Made by a program: the position numbers and the translations under genes. Under the pieces are notes generated by a model. The model did no database searches. It saw nothing but the letters and a program-made list of their open reading frames with translations, and was not told the origin of the DNA. From Crossaster papposus (Eukaryota > Echinodermata > Asteroidea > Velatida > Solasteridae), in contig JBAIAA010000511.1 in the NCBI GenBank assembly GCA_037893245.1, positions 186,001 through 250,000 of the forward strand: 64,000 nucleotides of DNA, in the 5' to 3' direction. Positions within the stretch are counted from its first letter, which is position 1, and the number at the start of each line of letters is the position of its first letter. Below, piece by piece: positions 22,815 through 33,925 of the stretch.

Positions 22815-23393
22815 CATTATGAGCCTCGCAGAGTTTAACGGGCTCTTGAATTGTCACCCTCAAACCCTGCGGACATTCGCAGCAACTATTAAACAAGTTG
22901 GCCAATACATGATATGAACGTCCACCCCAGGTAAAATGACAATTTCTACCACTACATTCAATTTATATTGGCGTTTACGAAGCTTTTGCTGTCTTTTATG
23001 TTTCTTATTCTGTATAATATATAATAGCAAAGCTTTATTTCACATTCTGTACGTTAATTTCTACAATTTTTCCGATTAATTAAAAAATTTACGTGGGAGG
23101 ATGAACATTTGTGACAACACCTCAAATCTCCGAGCGAATGAACCAATAGAAATGCGCGTTGGGGTCGAAGTTGGTTCGCATGCCTTGGGCTGTTTTTTAC
23201 GAACCCCAGCTTTGTCTTCGTCTCAGGCTTCATTCATACAGTTTAGCAATAGGCCTTGGTCTGTTTGTAACGCAGGCTCTGATTGGGTGCATAAATCTTT
23301 GCGCTAATAACCACGGATCTTGCCGAATGTCCGCAGGGGTTTGAGCGCTATGATTAGTAGAAAGCGCGTAAAAGCGCTGCGTGGCTCAGGATG
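22815..23393 (-). mobile_element. Element with CATCCTGAGCC ends, copy A (MULE-like)
   Basis: The ends are CATTATGAGCCTCGCAG and CTGCGTGGCTCAGGATG. GGAAAAAC flanks both sides (22807-22814 and 23394-23401): 8 perfect bases, with 9 requiring one mismatch. The body is the reverse of 58374-59387 once that copy's internal duplication and nested MITE are removed. It lies 60 bp upstream of exon 6. Confidence 0.8.
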
Positions 23394-23453
23394 GGAAAAA
23401 CTGCTGAATCTCATTTCTGTTTTCATGGTTTTTTTCTTCTTTTTCAATCTCAG

Positions 23454-23574
23454 CCCCTTGGCCTTATCTAGCAGCCGCAGCCCACGGCAAACCTTCTCCA
23501 TTCTCTGGGCGTTCAAGATGCTGGATATTCTCCATAGTGCATCGCCAGATGAACACGAGGAACTTGTCACCAAG
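23454..23574 (+). CDS. W-repeat gene exon 6: first W repeat
   Basis: The acceptor is TTTTTCAATCTCAG at 23453 with a long pyrimidine tract; the donor is ACCAAG|gtacag. Phase 2 in, 0 out. It encodes S-PLALSSSRSPRQTFSILW and AFKMLDILHSASPDEHEELV, so the first repeat-type Trp (ILWAFK) appears here and the helical region starts. Confidence 0.8.
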
Positions 23575-23595
23575 GTACAGTAAATGTACATTTCT

Positions 23596-23745
23596 TAAAG
23601 GATACACCATTTGCAGATATCGGAAATTTTACTACCGAATTGTCAGGAAATATTTTACTTATTTGAAAGTAAATAATGATTGTAGGCATCCAGCAAAATG
23701 ATTGCGCTAGATAATCTTGCAATTGTAAAATTGTAAAACTTCAAA
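23596..23745 (+). mobile_element. TTAA MITE, family AGGTAGGATACACC, 5' fragment
   Basis: TTAAAGGATACACCATTTGC at 23596 and the family body (GGCATCCAGCAAAATGATTG) stop near 23745; it lies 20 bp after the exon 6 donor. Confidence 0.7.
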
Positions 23746-23757
23746 CAGGTCAGTTAA

Positions 23758-23989
23758 CCAGTTCGCGCCGGATGACGAATATAAACGCAAAGTTTTCCCC
23801 AGATTCAAAACGGATGACGCATAAACACGCCACGAGCAAGGCCTGAAATGTCTGTCAGCACGAGCAGGGCCGGAAATGCGTGGGTGTGCTTCCCGGTACT
23901 GGCAGCCTGAACCTGCTTCGGATCGAGTTTCGCTGAAAATAATTCCACGCGTCGGCTCGGTGATGTTAAATAATCACGGCGCGAACTGG
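23758..23989 (-). mobile_element. TTAA MITE, CCAGTTCGCGCC family (copy 5)
   Basis: TTAA at 23754-23757 and 23990-23993; the ends are CCAGTTCGCGCCGG and CACGGCGCGAACTGG. The right TTAA is also the left TTAA of the next element. Confidence 0.9.
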
Positions 23990-23993
23990 TTAA

Positions 23994-24268
23994 AGGTAGG
24001 ATACACCATTTGCAGATATTTATTAAGAAATATCTTACTCATTTGAAAGTAAATAATGATTTTAGGCATCCAGCAAAATGATTGCGCTAGATATTCTGTA
24101 ATTGTTACAAAAAATTGAATTTTATTTATTAACAAATTCACGATCGCCTGACGACGATCGCAAAAAAAACCAAATAACAAAAGAACAACTGCCTTACGCC
24201 GGTTGAAAACGAACGCCGTTTTTCTTGCCTTTCTCAGCATCCACAATTGTAAACTTAGGACAGGTCAG
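23994..24268 (+). mobile_element. TTAA MITE, family AGGTAGGATACACC, interrupted
   Basis: It starts AGGTAGGATACACCATTTGC directly after the shared TTAA 23990-23993 and runs through CGATCGCCTGACGACGATCGC to CAGGTCAG, where copy 6 of the other TTAA MITE cuts it. Confidence 0.8.
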
Positions 24269-24272
24269 TTAA

Positions 24273-24498
24273 CCAGTTCACACCGGGATTATTTTAACCT
24301 CACCAAGCTTAGTGGCGGGATTATTTTTTTCAACGAAACTGGATTCGAATCGGGTTCAGGCCGATAGTGCCGGGAAGCACACCCACGCATTTCCGGCCTT
24401 GCTCGCTGCTGACAGACATTTGCAGCCTTGCTTGTGGCGTGTTTATGCGTCATCTGGGGGAAACTTTGCGTTTATATACGTCATCCGGCGCTAACTGG
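24273..24498 (+). mobile_element. TTAA MITE, CCAGTTCGCGCC family (copy 6)
   Basis: TTAA at 24269-24272 and 24499-24502. It has inserted into a member of the AGGTAGG family. Confidence 0.9.
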
Positions 24499-24935
24499 TT
24501 AACCAAATTTATGTAAAACACGATGCGTGCGCATACCGCCAGACACATAGATGTAAACAGAGCAGGGTTCTAGTCACGGTGGGCGGCGCCGGGCGGTACC
24601 GCCCGGTACTGCAAATTTTCGCCTGGCTCTTGGGTTCAAATTGGCTCAGCCGCCCGGCCCATTTTTTTTTTTAATTTTTTTTTTTTTTTTTAATTAAAAC
24701 AAAATCAAATTATGGGCACAAAAGAAAGAGAGGATATACAAATTTACGTAAATCATGTTCATGTAGTAATTAATTTTATTAACTTAGCTAGACTTTCACA
24801 GAAGCAATCTGATAATTTAATACCCGGCACTAAAAAGGTCCTAGCTAGAACCCTGAAACAGAGGGCACATGGTCTATAGGCAACCAATGTAACTGATAGA
24901 GTCGAGGTGTAAGCATGTCTGTGTTGTTTATTTAG

Positions 24936-25015
24936 CTGTACTGGTTCCGCCGATGGCACAAGAATGTCCGTCTGATCAAGACCCAACGAGAAGAACGGGA
25001 GGAACAGCAGAACAG
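24936..25015 (+). CDS. W-repeat gene exon 7
   Basis: The acceptor is TTGTTTATTTAG at 24935 and the donor GAACAG|gtcagt. 80 nt; phase 0 in, 2 out. It encodes LYWFRRWHKNVRLIKTQ and then a charged EEREEQQN helix: a W repeat with a paired Trp. Confidence 0.8.
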
Positions 25016-25214
25016 GTCAGTTAAAGAAAAATCCACACTGATGTTGATTGGAAATTTTTGTAAAAAAGTGTGAAATCGGTGTCCGACTTTGTGAAAAGAT
25101 GTGAAAATTGGTTTCCCTCTTGTATGTGAAAAGGTGTGAACATCGGTTTCCCATTAAAAATTGTGAAAATTCTTTCCCGCTTTGAGAAAAGATGTAAAAA
25201 TCAATTTACCATTT

Positions 25215-25818
25215 GTGACCACAATATGAGTGTCAAGTTGGGAAAATTGAGATTTTGGTATTTTCAAATTCTTGAGAAAGAGAGCTTTCCAATGGTACAT
25301 AACACTTGGGGGTTTTGCGATAATTACATCTTACAGCGCTCTAGAAAGTCATGGGTTTCACAAAGTGTGTTTGTGAGGAAACTTACTTTTATAAACATCT
25401 TAAACAAAACACGCAAAAGATTGCAAAACAGGACATTAGGGTTCGGTTGAGCATAGCAGCGGCTATGTTCTAATCATTATTTCTTCTTGAAACTTTTCAC
25501 ACTGTATTGTATAAACATTTCGAAAATGTGAGATAGTTACAAGGACCTAATTTGCATATTTAATTACCGTGTTAATTAGACCACTAATGGACTTTAATCC
25601 AAACACTAACTACGCAAACACTACAAAAAATCTTGTAATTTAGGAAGTTTTCGATCATCTGATCCCACCCAAAAAATTGTAATTTATAGAGGAGGACTTA
25701 GGCTTTCCAAATTACTTGAAATCTCACAATTGACCACCCCTTCATATTTTGACTTTGGATGGCCATATCTCCAAATCACATCGTGCGACTTTACTCTCAT
25801 ATTGTGGTGACAGGTCGC
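25215..25818. mobile_element. GTGACC-ended element, ACAAAATGAGAG subfamily
   Basis: It runs from GTGACCACAATATGAGTG to TATTGTGGTGACAGGTCGC. The flanks ATTT and ATAT do not match, so the TSD is lost or the left end is altered. Internal text is shared with 44425-45146 and 60026-60661 (ACTAACTACGCAAACACT, GGTACATAACACTTGGGGG). Confidence 0.7.
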
Positions 25819-26005
25819 ATATGTTAGGGGTTCTGGCAAAATAAAATGGACATGTGCAGAGGTTGAAATGAGGGTTCTCAGATATTAGAAAAGACGATAC
25901 AATTCTTCTTACAATGCTGGTTAAAGTTTGCATTTATCAATATGTCGCAAAAATAAAATGTTGAGAAAAAGGCCTTCGAAGTTTTGAGTTTTGTACATGT
26001 GATAT

Positions 26006-26447
26006 GTGACCCGCTCCGGGAAAAGGTGACATAAGTCGCGCTATGCATTTCTGAGTAACGGCCTCTTAAAGTAAATAGGGTAAATATTTTTGTCAAAATT
26101 AGATTTTCATTTTTTGTCTTAAATGACATCTCTAATATCCAAAGTTTCAGATTTAATTAACGAAAAGGTGGAATTCGATAAATAAAGTGAAACAAAACCT
26201 TTTAAGGGTGCATGGTTCCAATGTATTGTCTTAGTTTTGTTGTGTTTTGAAGCCTGTTTTCTCAGTTGTGTATTTTGAATTCCATGAAACTCATTATTAT
26301 GCAAAAACGTCATATCACCGGAACGGGAGGGGCTATGGAGCTGTACTATGTACCAAAAGAAAGCGTATATTTTGGACTTTTTAATCGTGTACATAACTCT
26401 ATTTTTAGTTTTTGCGACTTATGTCACCTTTTCCTGGAGCGGGTCAC
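26006..26447. mobile_element. GTGACC-ended element, 4-bp TSD ATAT
   Basis: The ends are GTGACCCGCTCCGGGAAAAG and TTTTCCTGGAGCGGGTCAC, with ATAT on both sides (26002-26005 and 26448-26451). The interior carries GGGAGGGGCTATGGAGCT, shared with 36476-37155 and 46720-47000. Confidence 0.85.
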
Positions 26448-26711
26448 ATATGGATAAATGCCAATAGTTTTTCCTTCAAAACACTTTTATTACACTACTC
26501 CCATACTACACATGTATTTCTTAACAAAATATATTTATTGGGCATGCCAAAGATTACAAATATCAATAAATCTGAAAATTACAAAAATCTTACATTATTA
26601 ATTATTTTGCAGATTTCTCCACTATGCCCTGTGCCCAGTTCCGTCTCATTTTTGCCAGAACGCCTCGCATTCGAGAAAAAGTGTGAAAAGAGTTTCTCAT
26701 TCTGAGGTTAA

Positions 26712-26945
26712 CCAGTTCGCGCCGGGATTATTTTAACATCGCCGAGCCGACGGGCGGGATTATTTTTAACGAAACTCGATCCGAAGCGTGTTCAGGCCGA
26801 TAGTGCTGGGTAGCACACCCACGCATTTCCGGCCTTGCGCGCTGCTGACATACATTTCCGAACTTGAACTTGGCGTGTTTATTCGTCATCCGTTTTGAAT
26901 TTGGGGAAATTTTTGCGTTTATATACGTCATCCGGCGCGAACTGG
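26712..26945 (+). mobile_element. TTAA MITE, CCAGTTCGCGCC family (copy 7)
   Basis: TTAA at 26708-26711 and 26946-26949. The right TTAA is shared with the adjacent AGGGATCG element. Confidence 0.9.
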
Positions 26946-26949
26946 TTAA

Positions 26950-27336
26950 AGGGATCGTATTCGTGTGGTAGTTGGAACCCATTGTTTGTTTCAATCCTAT
27001 ATAGTTATAGATATATACCATAAAACTAACCTGTAAAAAGTTCATTTCAAAAGGTGGTAGCGATTTTGAGATATTGCCGAAAATCTGGAGCGGTTATGTC
27101 CACGCAGGAAGAATAATCTGCATTGGAATACACACTCTGAGAAACTTCACTGCAGTAACGCTTCTCAGATTCAAATTTTTGGGGATAAAAAGTGATATCT
27201 TTTCCCATTACCGCAGTACTTCGAAGTGAACAGTTTCTAAAAATGCATTATACTATCTAAAGCTGCTGTACTTCTTACCAAGTAAGTTTTTATTGCCATT
27301 AATTTTTGGAGTAACTACCAAACGTATACGATCCCT
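26950..27336 (+). mobile_element. TTAA element, family AGGGATCGTATACG (copy 1)
   Basis: TTAA at 26946-26949 and 27337-27340. The ends are AGGGATCGTAT and GTATACGATCCCT. It is nearly identical to 35724-36113. About 390 bp, non-coding. Confidence 0.85.
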
Positions 27337-27417
27337 TTAACTTTTAATTGCCCTGTACTGTACCATTTATAGAATTTCTATTTTTTTTTAACTGCCATTT
27401 TATTTCATCTTTTAAAG

Positions 27418-27637
27418 GGCCATGTCCCACTACAAGTTGCAGCTGATGGGAAGATGCCTTCGGGCCTGGACACTGGCTCCACCCTGCCTCAAGAGGGCAG
27501 CAGACAAGCTGCGAGAGACGCATCTGGCGAAGAAAGGTCTCCGCGGTCTGCAGTGGGCCGTAGTGCAGAGCCGGGTTGAGTTGGAGGGTGCCGTGTCCAG
27601 ATGGAGAAAGTGCGCAAAGTGTCGTCACTTTGGCATT
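27418..27637 (+). CDS. W-repeat gene exon 8
   Basis: The acceptor is CATCTTTTAAAG at 27417 and the donor GGCATT|gtgagt. Phase 2 in, 0 out. It encodes 73 residues with three repeat Trps (CLRAW, RGLQW, AVSRW), the best-formed repeats of the first block. The basic helical pattern is typical of SFI1-like arrays. Confidence 0.85.
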
Positions 27638-27788
27638 GTGAGTATGCGTCAAATTGGGCCCCACATCGCGCTTCCAGATTCGGTACCATATTTGTTGTCG
27701 CCTAAACGAAGTTTTGTGATGCCGAGGTCAAAGGTCATGTAGGGTTATGCTTCAATTGTTTTTGTGTACAGAATTTGATAGGTTTTAA

Positions 27789-27992
27789 CCAGTTCGCGCT
27801 GGGATTATTTTAACATCACCGAACCGAGAGGCGGAGATTATTTTAAATAGTGCCGGGAAGCACACCCACGCATTTCCAACCTTGCTTGCTGCCGACAGAC
27901 ATTTCCAGCCTTGCTCGTGGCGTGTTTGTGCGTCATCCGTTTTGAATCTGGGGAAAACTTTGCGCTTATATACGTCATCCGGCGCTAACTGG
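27789..27992 (+). mobile_element. TTAA MITE, CCAGTTCGCGCC family (copy 8)
   Basis: TTAA at 27785-27788 and 27993-27996; slightly shortened inside. Confidence 0.85.
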
Positions 27993-28054
27993 TTAATGCA
28001 TCTTGGATGAAGTTATCCTTGCATTTGAAGCAGTGGAACACCCCCCCCCCCCCC

Positions 28055-28370
28055 TTCCTCTTTGGGGGTTATATTTTATAGTAAATATCGTTTAACTGAC
28101 CTGTTCAAAGTTTTACAATCATGAATGCCGAGAAAAGCACAAAAAACAGCGTTTGTTTTCAACCGGCGTCGAGCCATTATTCTTATGTTAGTTGTGGATC
28201 GCGAATTTGTCTTTATAAAATTTTATTTTTCAAAATAATTACAAGATATCTAGCGCAATCATTTGCTAGATGCCTAGAATCAATATTTACTTTTAGATGA
28301 GTAAGATATTTCCTAATAATTCGGTAGTAAATATTGTCGATATCTGCAAATGGTGTATACTACCTTTTAA
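28055..28370 (-). mobile_element. TTAA MITE, family AGGTAGGATACACC, near complete
   Basis: From TTTGGGGGTTATATTTTATAG through ATCATGAATGCCGAGAAAAG and GCTAGATGCCTAGAATC to GTGTATACTACCT and TTTTAAAGG. The extreme left end is replaced by a C-run (28039-28054). Confidence 0.7.
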
Positions 28371-28449
28371 AGGAAAATGTCTGGTGGATCTACCAGTAGT
28401 AGTCAATCGGATATCTTGTAACCTCGTCCTTTCTGTTTTCAAATCACAG

Positions 28450-28595
28450 TGGCGTGATTTGTATCGAGTGCGAACTGAGCGCGCCCAGTTACTGGAGAAG
28501 CTTGCTGTGAAACGTTCCGTTGCGGTGACCTTTCAGACGTGGAAAGATCGATACCACTTGGCACAGAAGGACGGCATCGCTGGACTGCACTATAA
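28450..28595 (+). CDS. W-repeat gene exon 9
   Basis: The acceptor is TTTTCAAATCACAG at 28449 and the donor CTATAA|gtaaga. Phase 0 in, 2 out. It opens directly on Trp (WRDLYRVRTERAQLLEKLAV) and carries a second repeat (TFQTWKDRYHLAQ). Confidence 0.85.
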
Positions 28596-28743
28596 GTAAG
28601 ACACTGGAGATTTTCTAAAACTTGACTTTATTTCAGGTCTCGACTTGAGATTTTGAAGCCCGTGACTCGGAGAGACTTCGGCTCGTGTTTCCTTGGGCTA
28701 ATTCTGTAAATTGGGACGTACATGTACCTGTCAGACACTTTAA

Positions 28744-29421
28744 AGGTTCTACGCAGACCTTACGAGGAGAATTGCTGTTTAATAATTTAAAATGTGCCTC
28801 GGTGTGTAAGTAACAAGACCAGGGGTGATAAAATGGTATAAAATTACACTAATTGGGGTTAATCACCGTAAATGTAATTGGCCCCCTCATTAACATGTTC
28901 AAACACTGACAAATGGTGGCGCTGTTCGTGACGAACATTCGGCAACCCCCAAAAAGAGATGCCATGCACGCGGGTACGCACGCAGCAGATTTTGTTCAGA
29001 CATGGCGAGTGAAGAGGACAGTTCGGGGCCGGGGAACGCATATTCCACAGAATCGGACGAAATATCCGCAGTATCATCAGGTCCTACATCTGAAGAAGAT
29101 ATTCCACTTGACAATTCCTTTGACAATAACTTGAGTCAACCATTGACTGAATGATTTTGCATTGATACGCGTGGCACATGATGCATGCATGCACGGGCAC
29201 GCTGGTCGCGACGTCGAAGTCTTTCCGAACATTCGTCACAATTATGCAAATTTTACATGTTAATAAGCTACCATTCTAGGGGCGGGGCCGGTCCCCCAAA
29301 GCACTTCATTATTTTTTTTCTCATATTAATTACCCAAAAATAAAACTTTTATCAACTGAAAATCACTCAATTAGTTATATTCTTTCATTTAAACTAATAA
29401 AAACCACATTTCTAGGACCCT
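28744..29421 (+). mobile_element. TTAA-flanked element carrying a 50-codon reading frame
   Basis: TTAA at 28740-28743 and 29422-29425; the ends AGGTTCTACG and TAGGACCCT form an imperfect inverted repeat. The centre is GC-richer than the flanks and holds the ATG frame 29002-29154. It is probably a deletion derivative of a larger transposon. Confidence 0.6.
29002..29154 (+). pseudogene. Possible remnant N-terminus of a transposon gene
   Basis: An ATG frame of 50 codons, acidic and Ser-rich (MASEEDSSGPGNAYSTESDE at the start, NNLSQPLTE at the end). It lies wholly inside the TTAA-flanked element. Acidic Ser-rich leaders are common in transposon-encoded proteins, but no family can be named. It could be chance. 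Confidence 0.3.
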
Positions 29422-29768
29422 TTAATGAGCTACATGTACTGTTAAATGTGATGCATCGCTAATATATGTGAGACGTTGTTTTGAATTGAAATCATAATCT
29501 CAGAATATTGTTTTCTCGGAATATGCAGAGCTAAAACTTAATCAGTTTGTGTGTCAAGCGCCTTTCTTAAAATGTTGAGCTCTTTTGCTCTGTATAAAAT
29601 CCTATTTTCAAATTGTCTATTGAGGCAAACTGCCTTGCTCAAAGACATAAATTGTGAAGTTGTGCATTGGTGATCACCGACCCTGTAGCCTTGGTTTAAC
29701 AAGCTTATAATATCGGAAATTTCTCAACTTTATTTTTTTTCTAAAAAAGTAACTTTTTATTTTGCCAG

Positions 29769-29945
29769 AGTTCGTCTCCTAAGTCAGGAATTCCAACACT
29801 GGAAGCTGTTCACCAGCCAATCCAAGGTCAAAGGTTACCGCGGTGAGATGAGCCGGGTTCACCACGAGGAGAAGACGGTCCAGAAGGCATGGGTCATCAT
29901 GAGGGTCGTGTACGAGCAGACACAGAAAGCTCAGTGTCACTACAG
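29769..29945 (+). CDS. W-repeat gene exon 10, GC donor
   Basis: The acceptor is TTTATTTTGCCAG at 29768. The right boundary is ACTACAG|gcaagt, a GC donor with otherwise perfect consensus; no GT donor keeps the frame nearby. Phase 2 in, 2 out. It encodes two W repeats (EFQHWKLFTSQ and VQKAWVIMRVVYEQ). The 17-bp minisatellite begins about 65 bp downstream. Confidence 0.8.
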
Positions 29946-30011
29946 GCAAGTACCGTGGAATGCCGCTATACCCAACACCGCTAACACCACTAAACCTAAC
30001 ATTTGTCTATA

Positions 30012-30131
30012 CCGAACATTCGGCTACACTGAACATTCGGCTACACTGAACATTCGGCTGTACCGAACATTGGGCCGTACCGAACATTGGGCTGTACCGA
30101 ACATTGGGCCGTACCGAACATTGGGCCGTAC
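30012..30131. repeat. 17-bp minisatellite, left remnant
   Basis: About seven units of ACCGAACATTGGGCCGT; the leftmost are variants (ACTGAACATTCGGCTAC). It is the left end of the array that continues at 34693, separated by the 4.56 kb inserted element. Confidence 0.9.
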
Positions 30132-31163
30132 TAGACTGGAACAAATATCCAGAAATGTGCCTGGAAAAAGTCCTGTAGGCATTTTTGAGGAAAAGCGGCC
30201 AAACAACATTTTCTAGAGTGGTTTTTCGTGCAGATTACGAATATTTTGTTTGGACATTTCAATTTTGCCTAATTAGGTCAGAAATCGAGGTCAAAGTTCA
30301 ATAACTGGTCAATTACCATATTTGACCAAAAATGTACATAATCACATGGCCTAATGGAATAATGAAAGGTTCCTTTAAAAATACTTACCATTAGGGGTGT
30401 GGTAAGCATTGTATTTGACAATAACAATAGAAAATGTGAAGCATATTTATCATAAAATACCTCATATCTCCTTTAATACTGAACATTCCAAAAAATCATC
30501 ACAAGTTCACTGATATTATTTTATTTTAGAAATGAGAAGGCACTATCCCATTCAGTGACACACCCTTTCCCTTGACTTGTTTTTGGCTTAAAATGGATTT
30601 TAAGCATGTTTTAGTCTTTGCCAGTTATGTCCAAATTAAAAGGTATATTGGGTGGACATAAGAGATTGAGTGACTTTAGTTGGTTGGATAATCAGATGTG
30701 ATTAGAGGTGCGAGCAGAGGATTATGTTTACAAATCCTCTTGATAGCAATAGCATGCTTTCGTGCCTTGCTGTAGCACTCGTCAGTTGCAAATGGGTGAT
30801 TCAAAAAGAATCAAGGATGACTCGCAGAGAGGTTGTGGTTGGGATTGGGTATATTCCAATCATGTAAGTTTGGTTTGAGCCATATGTTTGTTATAGTCGG
30901 TTTAGATTGTTCCTCCAGTAAGGAGAGCAATATGTTGAGGGTTTCGTCTGGTTCAGTTGGTTGTTCGAAAAAGCCAGAGTCTGTTGGGAGTGGTTCGAGC
31001 TTTTGTATTCGCTGTGGTAGTTTAGCTCTTATTAGTTTCTCCCGAATGTTTTGGGCTTTTTTGAAGGCAATAAATGGAGGTTTCGGAAAAAGTTCCGAGA
31101 GTATTTGATTGCCTTCGATTAAATTCCAGTTTCGGTTTATTGCTCGATGTATGTCACCGTGAT

Positions 31164-31949
31164 TTATGGCTGGGTTGTAGGTGGTTGTGAAGACAAGTGG
31201 AGTTTTTTTTTTTTTCCATCCTTTGTGTTGTGTATTAGTCTCGATCGGTCGGCATGTGAGACTTTGGTTGTCGCTGTTTTGATTTCATTGGAATTGTAAC
31301 CTCTTGTGGTTAGTTTCTCTGAGAATATTTTGACTTTGTTGTGGAAATCATCCGTGTTGTTGGTGTTTCTAGCGTAGCGGAGTGTTTCTCCGTATATGAA
31401 CGCTTTGAAAGTATGGGGTGGATGGGATGATGTTTTATGGAGATATTGGAAAGTTTCCGTTGGTTTTGTGTAGACTTTGGTGTCTAGGATTCCTGTTTTA
31501 TGGAAACGGTCTTCTTTAAATATGGTTAAGTCAAGGTAGTTGATTGATGATTCAGAGGCTTCGTATGTAAATTTTAGAGTCGGGTGCATCTTGTTTATCT
31601 CCGTGATGAGATTTTGGAATTCGTTTAGAGTTCCGTTGTAGATGACCAATATGTCGTCTCTATAGTGCCACCATGTAAGGATGTTATCCGCTTTTTGGAT
31701 TATTTTGTTTTCGAAGTCGTGTAGGGTGATGTCACAAATTTCAGGGCTTGCTGTGGAGCCCATTGCACAACCAATTTTCTGGAGAAAGAACTTATTTCCG
31801 AATTGGAAGCAGTTGCGACCAAGGATGAGTTCCAGAAGTTTTTGGATGTAGATTGAAGGTGGTTTTGTGATTGGATGGTTAAGGTTTGTGTTTTCGAGGG
31901 CATTGCAAACACATTGGATTGCTTCCGTCTGTCGGATATTGGTGTACAT
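31164..31949 (-). pseudogene. Penelope-like reverse transcriptase, C-terminal frame
   Basis: 261 codons from MYTNI to a stop. It carries GCAMGSTASPEICDITLHDF, the YRDDI catalytic box (W-W-H-Y-R-D-D) and YLDLTIFKED typical of Penelope-like reverse transcriptases. In the sequence the first catalytic Asp lies in AIDVVSMYTNI just upstream and belongs to this frame. It is separated from the N-terminal segment by a single-base frameshift near 31960. It is inactive as it stands. Confidence 0.85.
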
Positions 31950-31960
31950 AGAAACGACAT

Positions 31961-32632
31961 CTATAGCCTACTTGTGATTAGGACATTTTGTGAAAAATGT
32001 CTTTCTTCCAGTTTGCGCAAAATGTCTGCTGTGTCGCGGACATATGTGGGTTGCGCGGTTGCTATGGGAAGAAGGAAGTAGTCTATGTATTCTGGAATTT
32101 TTGCTGTAGGGCTAGTACAACCACTTATAATTGGACGTCCAACAAAAGGTTCTCCCGGTGGTGGTGTTTTGTGTATTTTGGGGAGAAAATACATGGTTGG
32201 ACATTGACAGTTTTGTGGAAGTGGGTCAAGGTATTTCAGAGTATCGTTGTCGATGTGTTTGTTGTTTCTCATTTCTATGAGTGTGTTGTGAACCATTGTA
32301 ATAGTTTGTGGGGTAATATCTTGGTCCAGTTGGGTATAGTGATGGGACTCAAGATGGTGGTAACCCACTTGTAGATAATCTGAGTGGTTCATAATGCAAA
32401 TGCCTCTGCCTTTGTCATATGGTTTGACTACGATGTCAGGATTGTTTTTGAGTTTATTTATGGCGGATAAATCCTGCGTGGTTATGTTTGTTTGCCGTTT
32501 CCTTAGCCTGATGTGGGCCAGTTCGAATTGTGTGGCTTCCAAGTATTCTTCTAGTGTTGCACTAGGGGATGATTTAGGTTGCCAGTTAGATGGTGGTTTG
32601 AAAGGATGGTTTTTTGAGCGTTTATTTCGCAT
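31961..32632 (-). pseudogene. Penelope-like reverse transcriptase, N-terminal frame
   Basis: 223 codons. It includes IVVKPYDKGRGICIMNHSDY, the MYFLPKIHK motif and GRPIISGCTSPTAKIPEYID, followed by the conserved thumb-proximal TYVRDTADIL segment, ending ITSRL at a stop created by the frameshift. These motifs are specific to Penelope-like elements rather than LINEs. Confidence 0.85.
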
Positions 32633-32646
32633 TAAGAATGTAATTC

Positions 32647-32910
32647 TTAGTCTTCGATTGAAAGTGTTTTGCGGTTTGGTTTAGCAGGAGTAGGTATGAA
32701 ATTTAAACCTTTTCCTAAAGCAATTATTTCGGTTTGCGATAGTGTTGCTTTGGATAGGTTTGTTATGAAGGATTGACTTTGTTCTGCTAGTGAACGCAAA
32801 TGATTGGAGTTGGCTCGTTTGGTTTTCGATTTGCATTTGTTCGAGAAATGGTTGGATTTCGATTGGCTAAGTGATCTCTTTGTTTTTTGGTTGAGTTTTC
32901 TTCTTGCCAT
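32647..32910 (-). pseudogene. Penelope-like element, upstream frame
   Basis: 87 codons, very basic and Ser-rich (ARRKLNQKTKRSLSQSKS), leading into the conserved TEIIALGKGLNFIPTPAKP box that precedes the reverse transcriptase. It is cut off from the next frame by a stop near 32647. Confidence 0.75.
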
Positions 32911-33925
32911 GGTAGAGATTTATGGTTTGGATATAACAGATAATATAGGATGGGTTATATTCCAGTTTATTTATTATCTTTATTATATAGTAGGGGCAAG
33001 ATTACGGATTTCTTTCTTTTGAGAAGGTGTGGTAGTCCTGAAAAGGGCTGTTTGGTTTTGTAGTGGTTAGAGATCGACTTAGGGTTGTCGTTTTCTCTTG
33101 ATGCCTTTGTTGGGTAGATAGCTGGGTCTTGTGAAGAAGCTCAGGAGTTTTTGAGCGGTAGAATGGTCTAGACCCTGGAAATCTTCAGCAAGTTTTTCTT
33201 GTGCTGAGCGTATGGCGTTGGTGAGCTGGTCCTCGGTGATTGGCAGTTGGTGTTTGTACTCCTCCAGCGTGATTCTTGTGAACAGCAACGACGTTCTTCT
33301 CTGGAGATTGCTCTAGCGATCCTGGAATGAATTCTGAAATTTCAGAGATCGATGTGGGTGTGGTGGCCGTATGTTTACCGTGATATAGGATGGTGGTGTG
33401 TTAGTCTCGATTGACCGGGAAAGGAGCCGTATTTGGCGGGTGATGTGTTCCTTGGCAGTTGTCAAAATGTTGACTTTTTCTGCTAGGAATTTCACCTGTT
33501 TGAATTTTTCCTCGGAGAGTCTGTGCGAGACCTAAATTGGAAAGAGAAAACTAAATTGCACAGGAGCCTGCAAATGTTCAGATGGTGAGAGAGTTTGCAT
33601 GAACAAGCCTGTCTAAATGCATGTTTAATGCAAGTTTTTCGATTATTCGAAATATAACTTTAAGTGTCAATGTATGCCTACAAATTCAGTGTCAGACTTC
33701 TGGGCCTACTTATCATTGCATTCACATATTGTCATTTTTGGTTCAATATTATACAACGTAGTAAGTATCAACAAACAATGGATTCAAACCATTCCTAGCC
33801 AAAATATAATGTGGTACATTACAATTTGATGAAACGTAAGCTAATGAAAGCAAGACAGAGATTTTGTCATAACTCTTCAAAACATTTAGCCGACTATGTA
33901 AGTTGGCATTTTGTTAACTTTATTG

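Larger units (their letters stand above)
30700..33500 (-). mobile_element. Penelope-like retroelement, decayed
   Basis: Minus-strand reading segments are collinear with Penelope-like reverse transcriptases but broken by frameshifts and stops. An upstream basic region (33495-33079) is followed by the ALGKGLNFIPTPAKP box (about 32720), the LPKIHK...GRPIISGCTSP core, MYTNI, GCAMGSTASPEICD, YRDDI and YLDLTIF motifs, then FPKPPFIAFKKAQNIREKL in another frame (about 31080-30980). A GIY-YIG endonuclease is not recognisable. Confidence 0.8.

Noticed and set aside
27344-27664. Minus-strand frame of 106 codons
   Set aside because: Antisense to exon 8 of the W-repeat gene, which has proper splice sites and repeats.
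30833-32684. Plus-strand frames over the Penelope-like region
   Set aside because: They are antisense shadows of the minus-strand reverse transcriptase.
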